Assembly: GCF_002952775.1 (NCBI RefSeq)
Contig: NZ_CP025066.1
Span: 2,542,001 to 2,606,000, forward strand
DNA: 64,000 nucleotides
From: Halalkaliarchaeum desulfuricum
GTDB lineage: Archaea > Halobacteriota > Halobacteria > Halobacteriales > Haloferacaceae
Direction: 5' to 3'
Part shown: piece by piece, positions 16,384-25,201 of the stretch
Layout: every line of letters starts with the position of its first letter
How positions within the stretch are numbered: position 1 is the first letter of the stretch
Position numbers and translations under genes: made by a program
The notes under the pieces: model-generated
Told to the model about the DNA's origin: nothing
Seen by the model: only the letters and a program-made list of their open reading frames with translations
Database searches by the model: none

Positions 16384-18177
16384 CTAGGTTGACGAGGCCC
16401 GCTCGGGCGTCCCGACCTCCCATTCGCTCGGATCGATTTCCTGCCCGTCGAACGGGCTGTGTTCCGGAAAGGTCGTGAACACGAAGTAGTCGGTACGCTG
16501 TTCGATGTATTCGACTAACGCATGCAGGTTTTCGTCTGCGAGACTACCGATCCCATCCAGGACCATAATCGGTGCGACCTCTGTCGTGTCGAAGGCCTCG
16601 TGCCCGGCCAGGCCGGCAACGATACCGAGCAGTTCGAGTTCGCCTTCACTCAGCGCATCGAGTGGGGTTTCGCGTCCGTCCCGGGCAACGACGAGTTCGA
16701 AACTGGACGTGAGGCGTGCGGATTCGAAGCCCGTGTTCAACCGTTCGACGAGGTCACCAACGGCTTCGTCGAACGCGTCTCTCGTCCCCCGTTTGATTTC
16801 CTCTTTCCGGCTTCGGAGTTCCTCGATCTCGGAGCTGATCTCTTCGTACTCGTCTTCGAGAGTGTCGGCCCGTTGGGCCCGCTGTTCTATCTGCTCGAGT
16901 TTGCCCTCCTTGTCCTGGAGTTCTGCTTTCCTGTACTTTATCTCGCCTTCGATATCCGTGATTTCCTCGAGCGTGGTATCCACCTGATCCGAGAGCTGTT
17001 CTATCCGTTCTTCGGCTGCTTCCAGTCGATCCCGGGCGTCCGAGAGGCTCTGGCGTCGATCCGACAGTTTGGCCTGGAGCTCCGAGATATTCGTTTTTAG
17101 ATCCGATTTCCGCCGTTTGGTCTGTTTGATCTCTTCGCGGCGGGCTTCCAGTTTGTCGATGCGCTTGCGGCGGTCGTCGACCTGTGCACGCTTTTCGGAA
17201 ATCTTCTGTCCGAGCCGATCCAGCCGTTCCTCGATCTGACCGCGGGTGACTCTTTCGCCGCAGGTCCAACACTCGAGACTGTCGTCGACGAGTCCTCGTT
17301 CGACGTCCGCAATGAGATCGACCTTGTTCTCGGCCAGAACCATCTCGTTGGCCGAATACACCGACTGCAGAACTTCGTTCTCCTGTTCGAGTCGATCGAC
17401 GGTATCGCGTACTTCGGCGAGCTCGGCAGTGACGTCTGCGTCCTCGTCGACGCTAATCTCTTCGAGTTCGGCCTCGTACTCCGCGAGTTTTTCCTCCGCC
17501 CGTTGAATGGTGCGTTCCAGCCGGTCGATCTGATTTTCCGCCTGGTTTCGGTCGGAGCGCGCCTGGCTCAGTTCCTCGCGTGCCGAACTCGAGTCGGTGT
17601 CCTGGTCTGTGACGTCGGACGATAGCTGCTTCCGTTTTTCATTCAGCTCCGAGAGCTCCGACTCGAGCTGAGTGACCTCCTCCTGGACTTTCGGCAGTCT
17701 ATTCCTCGCCTGCTGGGCCTTTTTGCGTTCGGACTCGACTCGCTCCCGTTCCCGTTTGAGGTCCGATATTTTCTCGTCGATCCGTTGGAAATCCAGCGGC
17801 TGCAATAAGCTGTCCTCCAAGCTGTCCCCCTGTCTGACGGCGTCACGAATGGCGTTTCGTTCGTCCAGACAACCGAACAGCTCCATTCGCGCCACGTCGT
17901 ACTCGTCAGCCAGTACGGGTGTGCCGTTCCTGACGACGGTTCCGTTTTCCCTGACGAGATCGACCGTGTACGTTTCATCTGGTGTGTCGATCCTGACCTG
18001 CCCTTCGTCCGCCCCTTCCATCAGCTCTTTCGAGACGCCCAGGCCGACTTTGATGGCCTCGACGAAACTCGATTTCCCTTGCCAATTGGACCCCCGTACG
18101 GCGTTTAGTCCAGGTTCGATACTGGCGCTACCGCTGGCGATACCTCCGATACTGTCGATTCGAATCTGCCAGGTCAT
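16384..18177 (-). CDS. Archaea-specific SMC-related (Rad50-like) ATPase
   Basis: 597-residue SMC/Rad50-like protein: an N-terminal Walker A (GSNWQGKSS, residues 29-37), long heptad-rich coiled coils (about 130-290 and 310-470), a central hook with C303-x2-C306 (CWTC) resembling the Rad50 zinc hook, then the signature LSEGELELLGI and Walker B IMVLDG. It is much shorter than true SMC or Rad50. Its ATG overlaps the stop of rdfA, so the two are translationally coupled. By association with RdfA it probably acts in cell-shape control; the mechanism is unknown. Confidence 0.85.
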   Translation of the reverse strand: MTWQIRIDSIGGIASGSASIEPGLNAVRGSNWQGKSSFVEAIKVGLGVSKELMEGADEGQVRIDTPDETYTVDLVRENGTVVRNGTPVLADEYDVARMELFGCLDERNAIRDAVRQGDSLEDSLLQPLDFQRIDEKISDLKRERERVESERKKAQQARNRLPKVQEEVTQLESELSELNEKRKQLSSDVTDQDTDSSSAREELSQARSDRNQAENQIDRLERTIQRAEEKLAEYEAELEEISVDEDADVTAELAEVRDTVDRLEQENEVLQSVYSANEMVLAENKVDLIADVERGLVDDSLECWTCGERVTRGQIEERLDRLGQKISEKRAQVDDRRKRIDKLEARREEIKQTKRRKSDLKTNISELQAKLSDRRQSLSDARDRLEAAEERIEQLSDQVDTTLEEITDIEGEIKYRKAELQDKEGKLEQIEQRAQRADTLEDEYEEISSEIEELRSRKEEIKRGTRDAFDEAVGDLVERLNTGFESARLTSSFELVVARDGRETPLDALSEGELELLGIVAGLAGHEAFDTTEVAPIMVLDGIGSLADENLHALVEYIEQRTDYFVFTTFPEHSPFDGQEIDPSEWEVGTPERASST

Positions 18178-18815
18178 TGTTTCGAAGCCTGTATTTCCCG
18201 AGGCGTATCGCGATGTCGTTCACAGACGAATCCTCTGTCGATTGCTACCCCGATCGGGACCCTGGTCGGACAGTGACCACAGCGCAATTTGACCTGCACC
18301 TCGACGCTGGCGTGATCGACTCCGGCGAGTTGACCTTTCGATCCCAGTGCAGATACCGTGCTTTCGACCTTTTCGCGGGCGAAGTTGCGGGCCATATCGA
18401 TGCTCTTTCGCTCCCAATCAGTCGCGTCCGTCGTGGTCTCCTTGGAGGCGCCAAGACAGTCCTGGAGATGGTTTCGCATCGTCCCCCACGAGACGAAGTC
18501 GTCGAGGATCTCGTCGACTGGTATTCCAGTCGAGAGCAGATCTTCCCTCACTTCGTTTTGAAGGAGTTCGTCTTCGCCAGTCAAACTCTCGTAGTCGTGG
18601 AGAACTCTGTTTCCGAGCGTCTCTCGCCCGGTATCGTCGTAAACGCTTTTCAGTATCCGCCTGTTGAACCAATCCGTGAGCGATCTGTAGCCCATCTCCT
18701 CGTGGCTGTGTTCGCCCTTCCACCGGGAAACGAGACCCTCGTCGATAGATTCGTGCATCGGATCTGCACGCTCGAGGTCGTATTTCTCGACCACCCGGTC
18801 GACCTTGCAGGCCAT
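18174..18815 (-). CDS. rdfA: Rod-determining factor RdfA-like protein
   Basis: 213-residue protein resembling RdfA, known from Haloferax volcanii as a factor needed for rod-shaped cells. Visible features are a basic, charged N-terminus (CKVDRVVEKYDL), a long helical middle, and C-terminal cysteines (CGHC, CERH) that could bind zinc. Its stop codon overlaps the ATG of the SMC-like ATPase. The assignment rests on recognition of the sequence and this pairing. It begins at ATG 18815 after an AT-rich promoter region. Confidence 0.78.
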   Translation of the reverse strand: MACKVDRVVEKYDLERADPMHESIDEGLVSRWKGEHSHEEMGYRSLTDWFNRRILKSVYDDTGRETLGNRVLHDYESLTGEDELLQNEVREDLLSTGIPVDEILDDFVSWGTMRNHLQDCLGASKETTTDATDWERKSIDMARNFAREKVESTVSALGSKGQLAGVDHASVEVQVKLRCGHCPTRVPIGVAIDRGFVCERHRDTPREIQASKQ

Positions 18816-19068
18816 ATATGTTCACCCAAAACACCCGGACAAATAAAATTTTGTATTCAATCTGTAAACTCAGTGCGGATCACTGCTCTACTCTCTTCCT
18901 GTCTCGAAATAAATTTTAACACCCTTAGTCCATTAATCGAGGGCGCAGTCACAATGCGGGTCTACTCGGTAAACTGTATGCGGTATTTCTCGAGGAACTG
19001 CTGTAACGGCTCTGTCACTGCAGCGGACACGAGCAGGCCTTATGGGACTTCCCCTCGGTGTCGGGTTC
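18816..19068. other. Intergenic region between rdfA and the threonine ammonia-lyase gene
   Basis: It holds the rdfA promoter (AT-rich at 18839-18860) and a TATA-like TAAATTTTAACA at about 18909-18920 on the + strand. A 48-codon frame from ATG 18954 follows, but its cysteine- and arginine-rich translation is not convincing and it runs into the convergent gene. Confidence 0.4.
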
Positions 19069-20331
19069 TCACATCGGGGTGGTGTTCCACTGCATCATGA
19101 CTTCCTTCATCGCGTTCCGGTTCATGTACTCCACCTCGTATCCGAGTTCTTCGATCGCGTCGACGATCGTTGCGGAGTGTTCGCTGCCTGCAGTTTCGAT
19201 TTCGAAAGTGAGGAACGCCTCGCCGACGTCGAGGTCCGTATCCGCCCGGTCGTGTTCTGAAGCGTGAATGTTTGCGTCGTGGTCCGCAATAACCCGTGTT
19301 ATTTCGGCCATCCGGCCGGGCATGTCCTGAATCCGGACCCGCAGTTTGAGCAACTGTTCCCGATGGGTCAACGCGTGGGTCAACACGGTCTGAAGCATCG
19401 TCATGTCCAGGTTCCCACCGCACAAAAGCGGCATTACCGTCTCACCCTGGACGTCTACGTCCTCGCTCAACATGCCGGCTACCGAGGCCGCACCGGCTCC
19501 TTCGACGAGCTGTTTCGCCCGCTCGAGCAAAAGCAGGATCGCCTGGGCGATCTGGTTGTCGGAGACGGTGACGATTTCGTCGACGTGCGACTCGATCAGC
19601 GAGAGCGTCAGCTCCGAAATTCCGCCAGTCGCAATCCCGTCGGCAATCGTATCGACCGAATCGAGGGTCACCGGGATCCCCTTGTTGATGCTGTCGGGCA
19701 CGGTTGCCGCGTCCGTCGCCTGCACCCCGACGATGCGGGTATCCGGGCTCAACTCGTCGAACGCGAGGGAGATCCCGCCGATCAACCCTCCACCGCCGAT
19801 CGGGACGATGACCGTGTCGACCTCGGGACAGTCGTCGTGCATTTCGACTCCCAGGGTCCCCTGGCCGGCGACGATCGCCGGGTCGTCGTACGCGTGGATG
19901 AACTCGACTCCCGGATCGCCAGCTCGCTGTCGTGCGTCGGCCATCGCCTCCTGGAAGTCGTCGCCGACGAGTTCGACTGTTGCACCGTAGTCCCGCGTCG
20001 CATCGATTTTCGTCTGTGGCGCCGTTCTCGGCATCACGATGGTCGAATCCACACCGAGTTTCGTCGCGGCGAGGGCAACGCCCTGAGCGTGGTTTCCGGC
20101 ACTCGCGGCCACGACGCGGTCGACGTCTCGCGTGTCCAGGGTTTTCGCGATCTTGTTGTATGCACCCCGGGTCTTGAACGATCCCGTCCACTGGAGATGT
20201 TCCATCTTGAGACGAACGTCCGCCCCGACGAATTCGCCCAGAGAGGTGCTCTCCTCGACCGGAGTGCGTTTCACGACAGTGTCGTCGTCGAGCCGTTCCC
20301 GAGCGCGTTCGATATCCGCAAAATCTACCAT
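19069..20331 (-). CDS. Threonine ammonia-lyase (catabolic type, with ACT domain)
   Basis: 420-residue PLP enzyme deaminating threonine to 2-oxobutanoate. The PLP lysine is K53 in GSFKTRGA; the glycine loop is PIGGGGLIGG near residue 180. A single C-terminal ACT-like regulatory domain (about 335-415, LKLRVRIQDMPGRMAEITRV) resembles TdcB-type enzymes with an ACT tail rather than the two-ACT biosynthetic IlvA. It may supply isoleucine synthesis or threonine breakdown. It is a single gene, divergent from the GTP cyclohydrolase III gene. Confidence 0.93.
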   Translation of the reverse strand: MVDFADIERARERLDDDTVVKRTPVEESTSLGEFVGADVRLKMEHLQWTGSFKTRGAYNKIAKTLDTRDVDRVVAASAGNHAQGVALAATKLGVDSTIVMPRTAPQTKIDATRDYGATVELVGDDFQEAMADARQRAGDPGVEFIHAYDDPAIVAGQGTLGVEMHDDCPEVDTVIVPIGGGGLIGGISLAFDELSPDTRIVGVQATDAATVPDSINKGIPVTLDSVDTIADGIATGGISELTLSLIESHVDEIVTVSDNQIAQAILLLLERAKQLVEGAGAASVAGMLSEDVDVQGETVMPLLCGGNLDMTMLQTVLTHALTHREQLLKLRVRIQDMPGRMAEITRVIADHDANIHASEHDRADTDLDVGEAFLTFEIETAGSEHSATIVDAIEELGYEVEYMNRNAMKEVMMQWNTTPM

Positions 20332-20407
20332 GTGAAGTAACTGGTAGCTGACTGTCTAAAAGGTCATCGTGTTCTCAAAACGGGAGCTGCCTCGAAGCGG
20401 ATAGAAA

Positions 20408-20418
20408 GTTTTTAAGTC
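20408..20418 (+). promoter_or_regulatory. TATA-like promoter of the GTP cyclohydrolase III gene
   Basis: GTTTTTAAGTC, 26-36 bases before the ATG at 20444. Confidence 0.5.
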
Positions 20419-20443
20419 GCTTTCGAACTACCCAACGATATTC

Positions 20444-21220
20444 ATGGTACAAGTCACGGTACTACAGCTCGATAACTACGGTCCCTGGACCGTTACCCCG
20501 AACCCCCGCCGTGAAACGGATCTACAGGCGCTACAGGCCCGACTCTACGCGGACCTGTGTCAGCAGTTCGGTCTTTTGGGCGGCTACGTTTTTTACGGGC
20601 GGTTCGATAACCTGATCGCGTTTACCGACGGGATCTCGAAGCGAGAGCACGGGCGCATACAACAGTCGATCGACAATCTGTATCCGGTTTCGGTAAGCAT
20701 GTCGATCGGGAGAGGGAATACACCCAAACAGGCGGTCGAGATCGCGTCGGCGAACCTCCAGGAACAGGGAAGCTCTCAAGACGCCGACCGGTCGGAAGTG
20801 CTCGTAGAAGACGAGATTGACGAGTTGCACACGACCGCTGTCGGTGTTGCCCATTTCGACGTGGTCGACGTTACTGACAAAATCACTGACGAAGAGAACG
20901 CATACGAGGCGTGCCTGTCGATGGAATCGGTTTACTCCGACCTGATGCGGAGGATGTACGCCGATTACGATGCTCTTTCGTTCTTTGTCGGGGGGGACAA
21001 CATCATCTCCGTAACGCCGAAACTGAGCGACTCGGCTCTCGACGAAGTGATTGTAAAGACGAAGCAGAACACGAACGTCCAGCTTCAGGTGGGATACGGT
21101 CTCGGTGACACCCCCTCCGAGGCGGGAATGCAGGCGAAGCACAATCTGGAACTGTGTCGGGAGAAGGGAACGGTCATCGAGCGAGACAGGGCGGTCGTCG
21201 AGCGCTCCAGCGCGGACTGA
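20444..21220 (+). CDS. GTP cyclohydrolase III (IIa)
   Basis: 258-residue archaeal GTP cyclohydrolase III (arfA/gch3 type). It hydrolyses GTP to 2-amino-5-formylamino-6-ribosylamino-4(3H)-pyrimidinone 5'-phosphate, the first step towards riboflavin and the FO part of F420. Family landmarks are VTVLQLDNYGPWTVTP at the N-terminus, the GGYVFYGRFDN strand and, in the second half, FFVGGDNI; the two halves are related GGDEF/cyclase-like folds. It precedes cofC by 61 bases and links precursor supply to F420 assembly. Confidence 0.93.
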   Translation: MVQVTVLQLDNYGPWTVTPNPRRETDLQALQARLYADLCQQFGLLGGYVFYGRFDNLIAFTDGISKREHGRIQQSIDNLYPVSVSMSIGRGNTPKQAVEIASANLQEQGSSQDADRSEVLVEDEIDELHTTAVGVAHFDVVDVTDKITDEENAYEACLSMESVYSDLMRRMYADYDALSFFVGGDNIISVTPKLSDSALDEVIVKTKQNTNVQLQVGYGLGDTPSEAGMQAKHNLELCREKGTVIERDRAVVERSSAD

Positions 21221-21281
21221 TAGCCGGACTCGAGATGCGCAATAGCTTTTTCAGTACAAACGATGAAAGCGACGAACAGGT

Positions 21282-21902
21282 ATGAAAATCCTCATTCCTT
21301 TCGACGGGCGTAACCCGAAAACCCGTCTTTCACAGACACTCTCTCCGGAGGAGCGATCGGAGTTCTCTGCGGCCATGCTCGAGGACGTGTTGGATGCGAT
21401 CCCGTCCGATTCGCTGGATCCGGAAGTCGTGACGACAGAACCGTTCGATCGTGATCCGGGCGTGGAAACCTCGACCAGCAGCGAACCGCTGAATTCGGTC
21501 GTGAACAGCTACATTGACTCGACAGTTCCGGTGGCTGTGGTGATGGCAGATCTCCCGTTGATCCGGACCGAACAGGTCGAGCGTCTGCTCGAAACGCCTG
21601 GCGACGTGGTTCTGGCGCCCGGAATCGGCGGTGGGACCAACGCACTGGTCGTTCGAAACCAGTCGTTTTCTGTCGACTATCACGGCGTGTCCGTTCGTGA
21701 CCACCAACGGATAGCTCGCAACCGGGGACTCTCTACTACCAAAGTCGATTCGTACCGACTGGGTCTCGACGTCGACGAGCCCTCGGATCTCATCGAGGTT
21801 CTCCTCCACAGTTCGGGACGTGCCGCCGACTGGCTCGAATCGAACGGGTTCGAAATAGTCGAGCCGGGTGGCCGACCAACCGTCGCTCGCGAATCAGACT
21901 GA
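21282..21902 (+). CDS. cofC: 2-phospho-L-lactate guanylyltransferase
   Basis: 206-residue nucleotidyltransferase that activates 2-phospholactate (or phosphoenolpyruvate) with GTP to feed CofD in F420 synthesis. It has the N-terminal KILIPFDGRNPKTRLS signature, AVVMADLPLI near residue 90 and the glycine-rich APGIGGGTNAL. The start is ATG 21282. cofD itself is not in the window. Confidence 0.93.
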   Translation: MKILIPFDGRNPKTRLSQTLSPEERSEFSAAMLEDVLDAIPSDSLDPEVVTTEPFDRDPGVETSTSSEPLNSVVNSYIDSTVPVAVVMADLPLIRTEQVERLLETPGDVVLAPGIGGGTNALVVRNQSFSVDYHGVSVRDHQRIARNRGLSTTKVDSYRLGLDVDEPSDLIEVLLHSSGRAADWLESNGFEIVEPGGRPTVARESD

Positions 21903-21947
21903 CACAGTGGGTCATACCTCGTCGGAGCCGTCACCGAACGCCGACAG

Positions 21948-23204
21948 TCAATTATCTCGTCCAAAGCCTCTGGGGAGGCCAGACCGTCTGTAGAGCACGA
22001 CGACCCAACCGACGATACCGCCGACGATCGAGAGCGCCCCGAAGGCCGGTAGAATGACACGATAGCCGACGACAGGCGTGACGAACATTGTCCCGGCGAG
22101 GACGGTAAAGGCGACGGGGCCGACTGTCTGTCCGATGCGGAGCATGCTCGTCTGAACCCCCGCCATACTCGCCCGCGTCTGAGCCGTCGTCAAGGTGACG
22201 ACTGCAGCGTTCAACGCCGGCATAACGAGGCCGAATCCGGCTCCGAACACGACCAAAAGTAGTGCGACCTGGAATGGAGAGGTAACGATTCCGACACCCA
22301 AAAACGAGATCCCGAACAGCACGAACCCGAACGCAACGAGGAGGGGAATACTGAACCGTTGCTCGACGCGGCCGAACTGGGAGGCCACCGCCGCGTTTGT
22401 GAAGGAAACGATGGACAGGATCAACCCGAGATACGGTTCGACGACGCCGTACTCGTCGGTGAGCAACAGCGGGATGGCGGTGAGGACGCCACCATAAAAC
22501 AGGAAAAACACCGCGATGTCGGCGAGGTAGATGCCGAACGCGGCCGGCATAAGCAGGATCTCGCGCGTGTTCTCGATGTAGGTCCGGAAATCCTTCGGAC
22601 GGGCGAAGGACGGTTCCTCGAGAACGAACACTGCCACGAGGCCGACCAGAATACCCACAGCAAAAAACAGGAACGGAACGTTCCAGCGAATCGCCGCGAG
22701 CACCCCACCGATGAGGGGAAATAGCCCTGCCCCGGTACCGATGACGCTGCTGTTGAGACCGATTATCGTCTGTTGTCTGTTCCCGGAATAGTAATCGCCG
22801 ATCAACGTCACTGCAAGCGGAATGAGCGCACTCGCCCCGATTCCCTGCAGGAACCGTAACCCCAGCACCTGCCGAAACGTCGTCGCTCCGGCGATGGCGG
22901 CACCGGCGATTCCGAACAGAAACAGGAGGGGAATCAGGGTCCGCCGTCTTCCGAGCCGATCGGCCACGAGGCCGACAAACGGCGTCAGGAAAATCCCCGG
23001 AAGGGTGTAGATCGTGATGATGAGCCCGACCTGCGCGTCGGTGATCATGAACGTCGTTCGCAGCGCGGGAAGAACTGGACTGAGCAGCGAGACGCCCATC
23101 ACCCCGATGAGTGAGCTTGCAAGAATTGTCTGTAGGCGGGGGGAAGTCCAGGGGACCCCGTCCGACGTCTCGGAAACGGTGTCGCTATCCACCATGGGCA
23201 CCAC
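21948..23204 (-). CDS. MFS transporter (DHA1-like drug/metabolite exporter type)
   Basis: 418-residue major-facilitator protein with 12 predicted membrane segments. The MFS loop motif between TM2 and TM3 is GLVADRLGRRRT, and LRFLQGIGASALIPL is the TM4-TM5 motif typical of drug:H+ antiporter-like members. Substrate unknown. It converges with cofC. The start may be the ATG at 23204 or three codons later (MVDSDTVSE). It ends the housekeeping block; the AT-rich island follows upstream of it. Confidence 0.85.
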   Translation of the reverse strand: MVPMVDSDTVSETSDGVPWTSPRLQTILASSLIGVMGVSLLSPVLPALRTTFMITDAQVGLIITIYTLPGIFLTPFVGLVADRLGRRRTLIPLLFLFGIAGAAIAGATTFRQVLGLRFLQGIGASALIPLAVTLIGDYYSGNRQQTIIGLNSSVIGTGAGLFPLIGGVLAAIRWNVPFLFFAVGILVGLVAVFVLEEPSFARPKDFRTYIENTREILLMPAAFGIYLADIAVFFLFYGGVLTAIPLLLTDEYGVVEPYLGLILSIVSFTNAAVASQFGRVEQRFSIPLLVAFGFVLFGISFLGVGIVTSPFQVALLLVVFGAGFGLVMPALNAAVVTLTTAQTRASMAGVQTSMLRIGQTVGPVAFTVLAGTMFVTPVVGYRVILPAFGALSIVGGIVGWVVVLYRRSGLPRGFGRDN

Positions 23205-23444
23205 GCAAACTCAAATCGACGTCTCGTAGACGTGGCTGTCGTCGCTGAGGTCCAACCGGCCCGGGGCGACAACGGTGGCGTAGCGAAGGAAATAGCAGAA
23301 AGGCGAGAAGTGTCATCGTCCTCTACGGGGAAACATGACCCGTGAGAACTACTTTATACTTTTCATCCCGAAGCACTATACTCAGCGACGTTCTCCATTA
23401 CCGACGATGTCGATGGCCTTCGAAGAGGCGACGGCGGAACAGCG

Positions 23445-23678
23445 TCAACGTTGTCGTGATCTAGAGCACGGTTCTGTTCCACATATCGACGTCCGGTGAT
23501 GGATACACTTCCAAAAACGACGATGCGAGAGACCGTCGATAGTTAAGACGGAGTCCGGGTTAGGCAGGTTTTCGATATCAATGAACAGAGTTGGTAGTTC
23601 GCCATTGATTCGATATGGATTACTGCTGCTGAAAAACTGGGTACCCGGATAGTTTTCCGCAAGTGGATTTACCGACAT
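23445..23678 (-). CDS. Small unrecognised ORF at the edge of the AT-rich island
   Basis: A 77-codon frame starting at ATG 23678. I do not recognise the product. Its composition (few acidic residues, several Cys/His/Arg near the end) is unlike typical haloarchaeal proteins, and the surrounding DNA is lower in G+C. It may be a remnant or not a gene. Confidence 0.22.
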   Translation of the reverse strand: MSVNPLAENYPGTQFFSSSNPYRINGELPTLFIDIENLPNPDSVLTIDGLSHRRFWKCIHHRTSICGTEPCSRSRQR

Positions 23679-23689
23679 ATGTATCCATT

Positions 23690-23960
23690 AAATAAGATAG
23701 ATTTTATTATAATATTCTAATAAGTCCAATACTATATTATATTTCAAATATTTTTTTACTTACAATTATATATATAATTAGATAATATTTATATTATATT
23801 CCAGTATTTTAAAATTATAATGTGATTATAGCTATATATTAACACGAAATTCAAATAAAACCCAATATATTGATTTCAGTCAGCTATAGCAATATAGATT
23901 TTACATATAAATAGTATTTAATAGTAGAACAAATTTTCTACCTAAATATTGTTATTATTA
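23690..23960. other. Extremely AT-rich island
   Basis: Direct count over 23701-23940 gives 38 G or C in 240 bases (about 16 percent), against G+C-rich genes on either side. No open frame or known element is visible; many short TATA-like runs occur. It lies directly upstream of the corrinoid methyltransferase module. The remaining parts of 23205-24166 are mixed-composition non-coding DNA with nothing recognisable apart from the small ORF at 23445. Confidence 0.9.
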
Positions 23961-24166
23961 GAAAGGCTGACTTCCCGGGAGTTCCGGTCACAACAGTACT
24001 GTTGAGTTGGGATTACACTCATAATCTTGTAATTCAATAGTCCACGGGTGGAGGATTACGGAATACTGTGCGACAGTTCTCTCCGGGTATTTCGCGAAGA
24101 GACAGGCCCAAGCTCAACCGATACGACAACTGTTCGTCACCGTCGAATCCAATATGCGGCAAATCC

Positions 24167-24952
24167 TTACCGAGTTTTCAGGTCGCTTTCGATGCGGTAA
24201 TTCATATCCTGGTAGCTGATGTTGATGTTCAACTTGCCGATCTTGTATCTGAGGATTTCTGCAATCTCCTCGACGCGGTCTTGGTCGAACCGAAGCGCCG
24301 GAACGGGAACGACGATTCCTCCATGGAACTGCCCCTGGTTGTCTACTATCGGGGCTGCGACTGTCCCTACGTCATCAACAATTGATACGTTCCCATGTGC
24401 GATTCCATCCTCACGGATCTGTTCGAGCTCGGCCAAAAACGAGGCACGGCCGACCCTGTTTTCCAGCGGAAACTCGAGTCCGTCGAGTATTTCGTCTCGA
24501 CGTTCTTCAGGGAGGAATGCGAGGAGCAGTTTTCCTTCAGGGGTCGTGTGGAGATCCGTACAAAAGCCCACGTGGATGTCGGTGCGGATTCCCTCTTTCC
24601 CTCGCCCGATACCCGCAAAGACCATCTTTCCGTCAGTTTCGACGACGTAGTTGACGCTTTCGTTCGTCTCCTCGGCGATTTCCTCTAAAAGCGGTTGCAC
24701 GTGATGATAGATGGTACGTTTTTGTCGTACGGTCGCACCGAGAGCGAAAAAACGGAGTCCGAGATGGTATTGATTGTCATCGTCCTTGACAACGTACCCT
24801 CGGCGTTCGAGCGTCGAAAGATGAGAGTGAATTGTGCTCTTTGCCATATTCAGGTCCTCGGCCAATGTCGATACCCCTGCCCCCTCGACGTATTGAATGT
24901 GTTCGATGATATCGAACATTCGATCGATCGCCTGTATTCCGTTTCGGGTCAT
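24167..24952 (-). CDS. IclR-family transcriptional regulator
   Basis: 261-residue IclR-type regulator: an N-terminal winged helix (about residues 5-65; VSTLAEDLNMAKSTIHSHLS is the recognition region) and a C-terminal IclR effector-binding domain (about 75-250; TTPEGKLLLAFLP and APIVDNQGQFHGGIVV). IclR proteins bind small carboxylic or aromatic metabolites and control catabolic operons. It lies at the end of the corrinoid module next to the DUF1638 gene on the same strand, so it is the likely substrate-responsive regulator of the module (inference). AT-rich DNA at 24959-24985 holds its promoter. Confidence 0.92.
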   Translation of the reverse strand: MTRNGIQAIDRMFDIIEHIQYVEGAGVSTLAEDLNMAKSTIHSHLSTLERRGYVVKDDDNQYHLGLRFFALGATVRQKRTIYHHVQPLLEEIAEETNESVNYVVETDGKMVFAGIGRGKEGIRTDIHVGFCTDLHTTPEGKLLLAFLPEERRDEILDGLEFPLENRVGRASFLAELEQIREDGIAHGNVSIVDDVGTVAAPIVDNQGQFHGGIVVPVPALRFDQDRVEEIAEILRYKIGKLNINISYQDMNYRIESDLKTR

Positions 24953-25201
24953 GGGATCGTATTTTATATGTGATGGCTAAAAGTTTTCCCAAAGGAAGAG
25001 ACCTCAACCCGATGAAATCACAACGTTCAGCGCAACCGACGCGTAATACGATCAGGGGGACACCGACGTTCGAGAACCAAAACCCTCATCAAACGCGGGT
25101 ATTCGACGAAGACGAACGCTACTCCCCATGTTCGGTGTCAAATAATCTGTGCTCGAAAAGTAACGTACTTGTGTGCGATCTGGATAGGCCGCCGAGCCAT
25201 C
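24953..25201. other. Intergenic region between the IclR gene and the DUF1638 gene
   Basis: It holds the IclR promoter (minus-strand TATA-like boxes at 24959-24970 and 24974-24985). I see no further gene or clear repeat. Confidence 0.4.

Noticed and set aside
18954-19100. A 48-codon ORF after a TATA-like box beside rdfA
   Set aside because: The product is rich in Cys, Arg and Ser, unlike haloarchaeal proteins, and it overlaps the convergent threonine ammonia-lyase gene.
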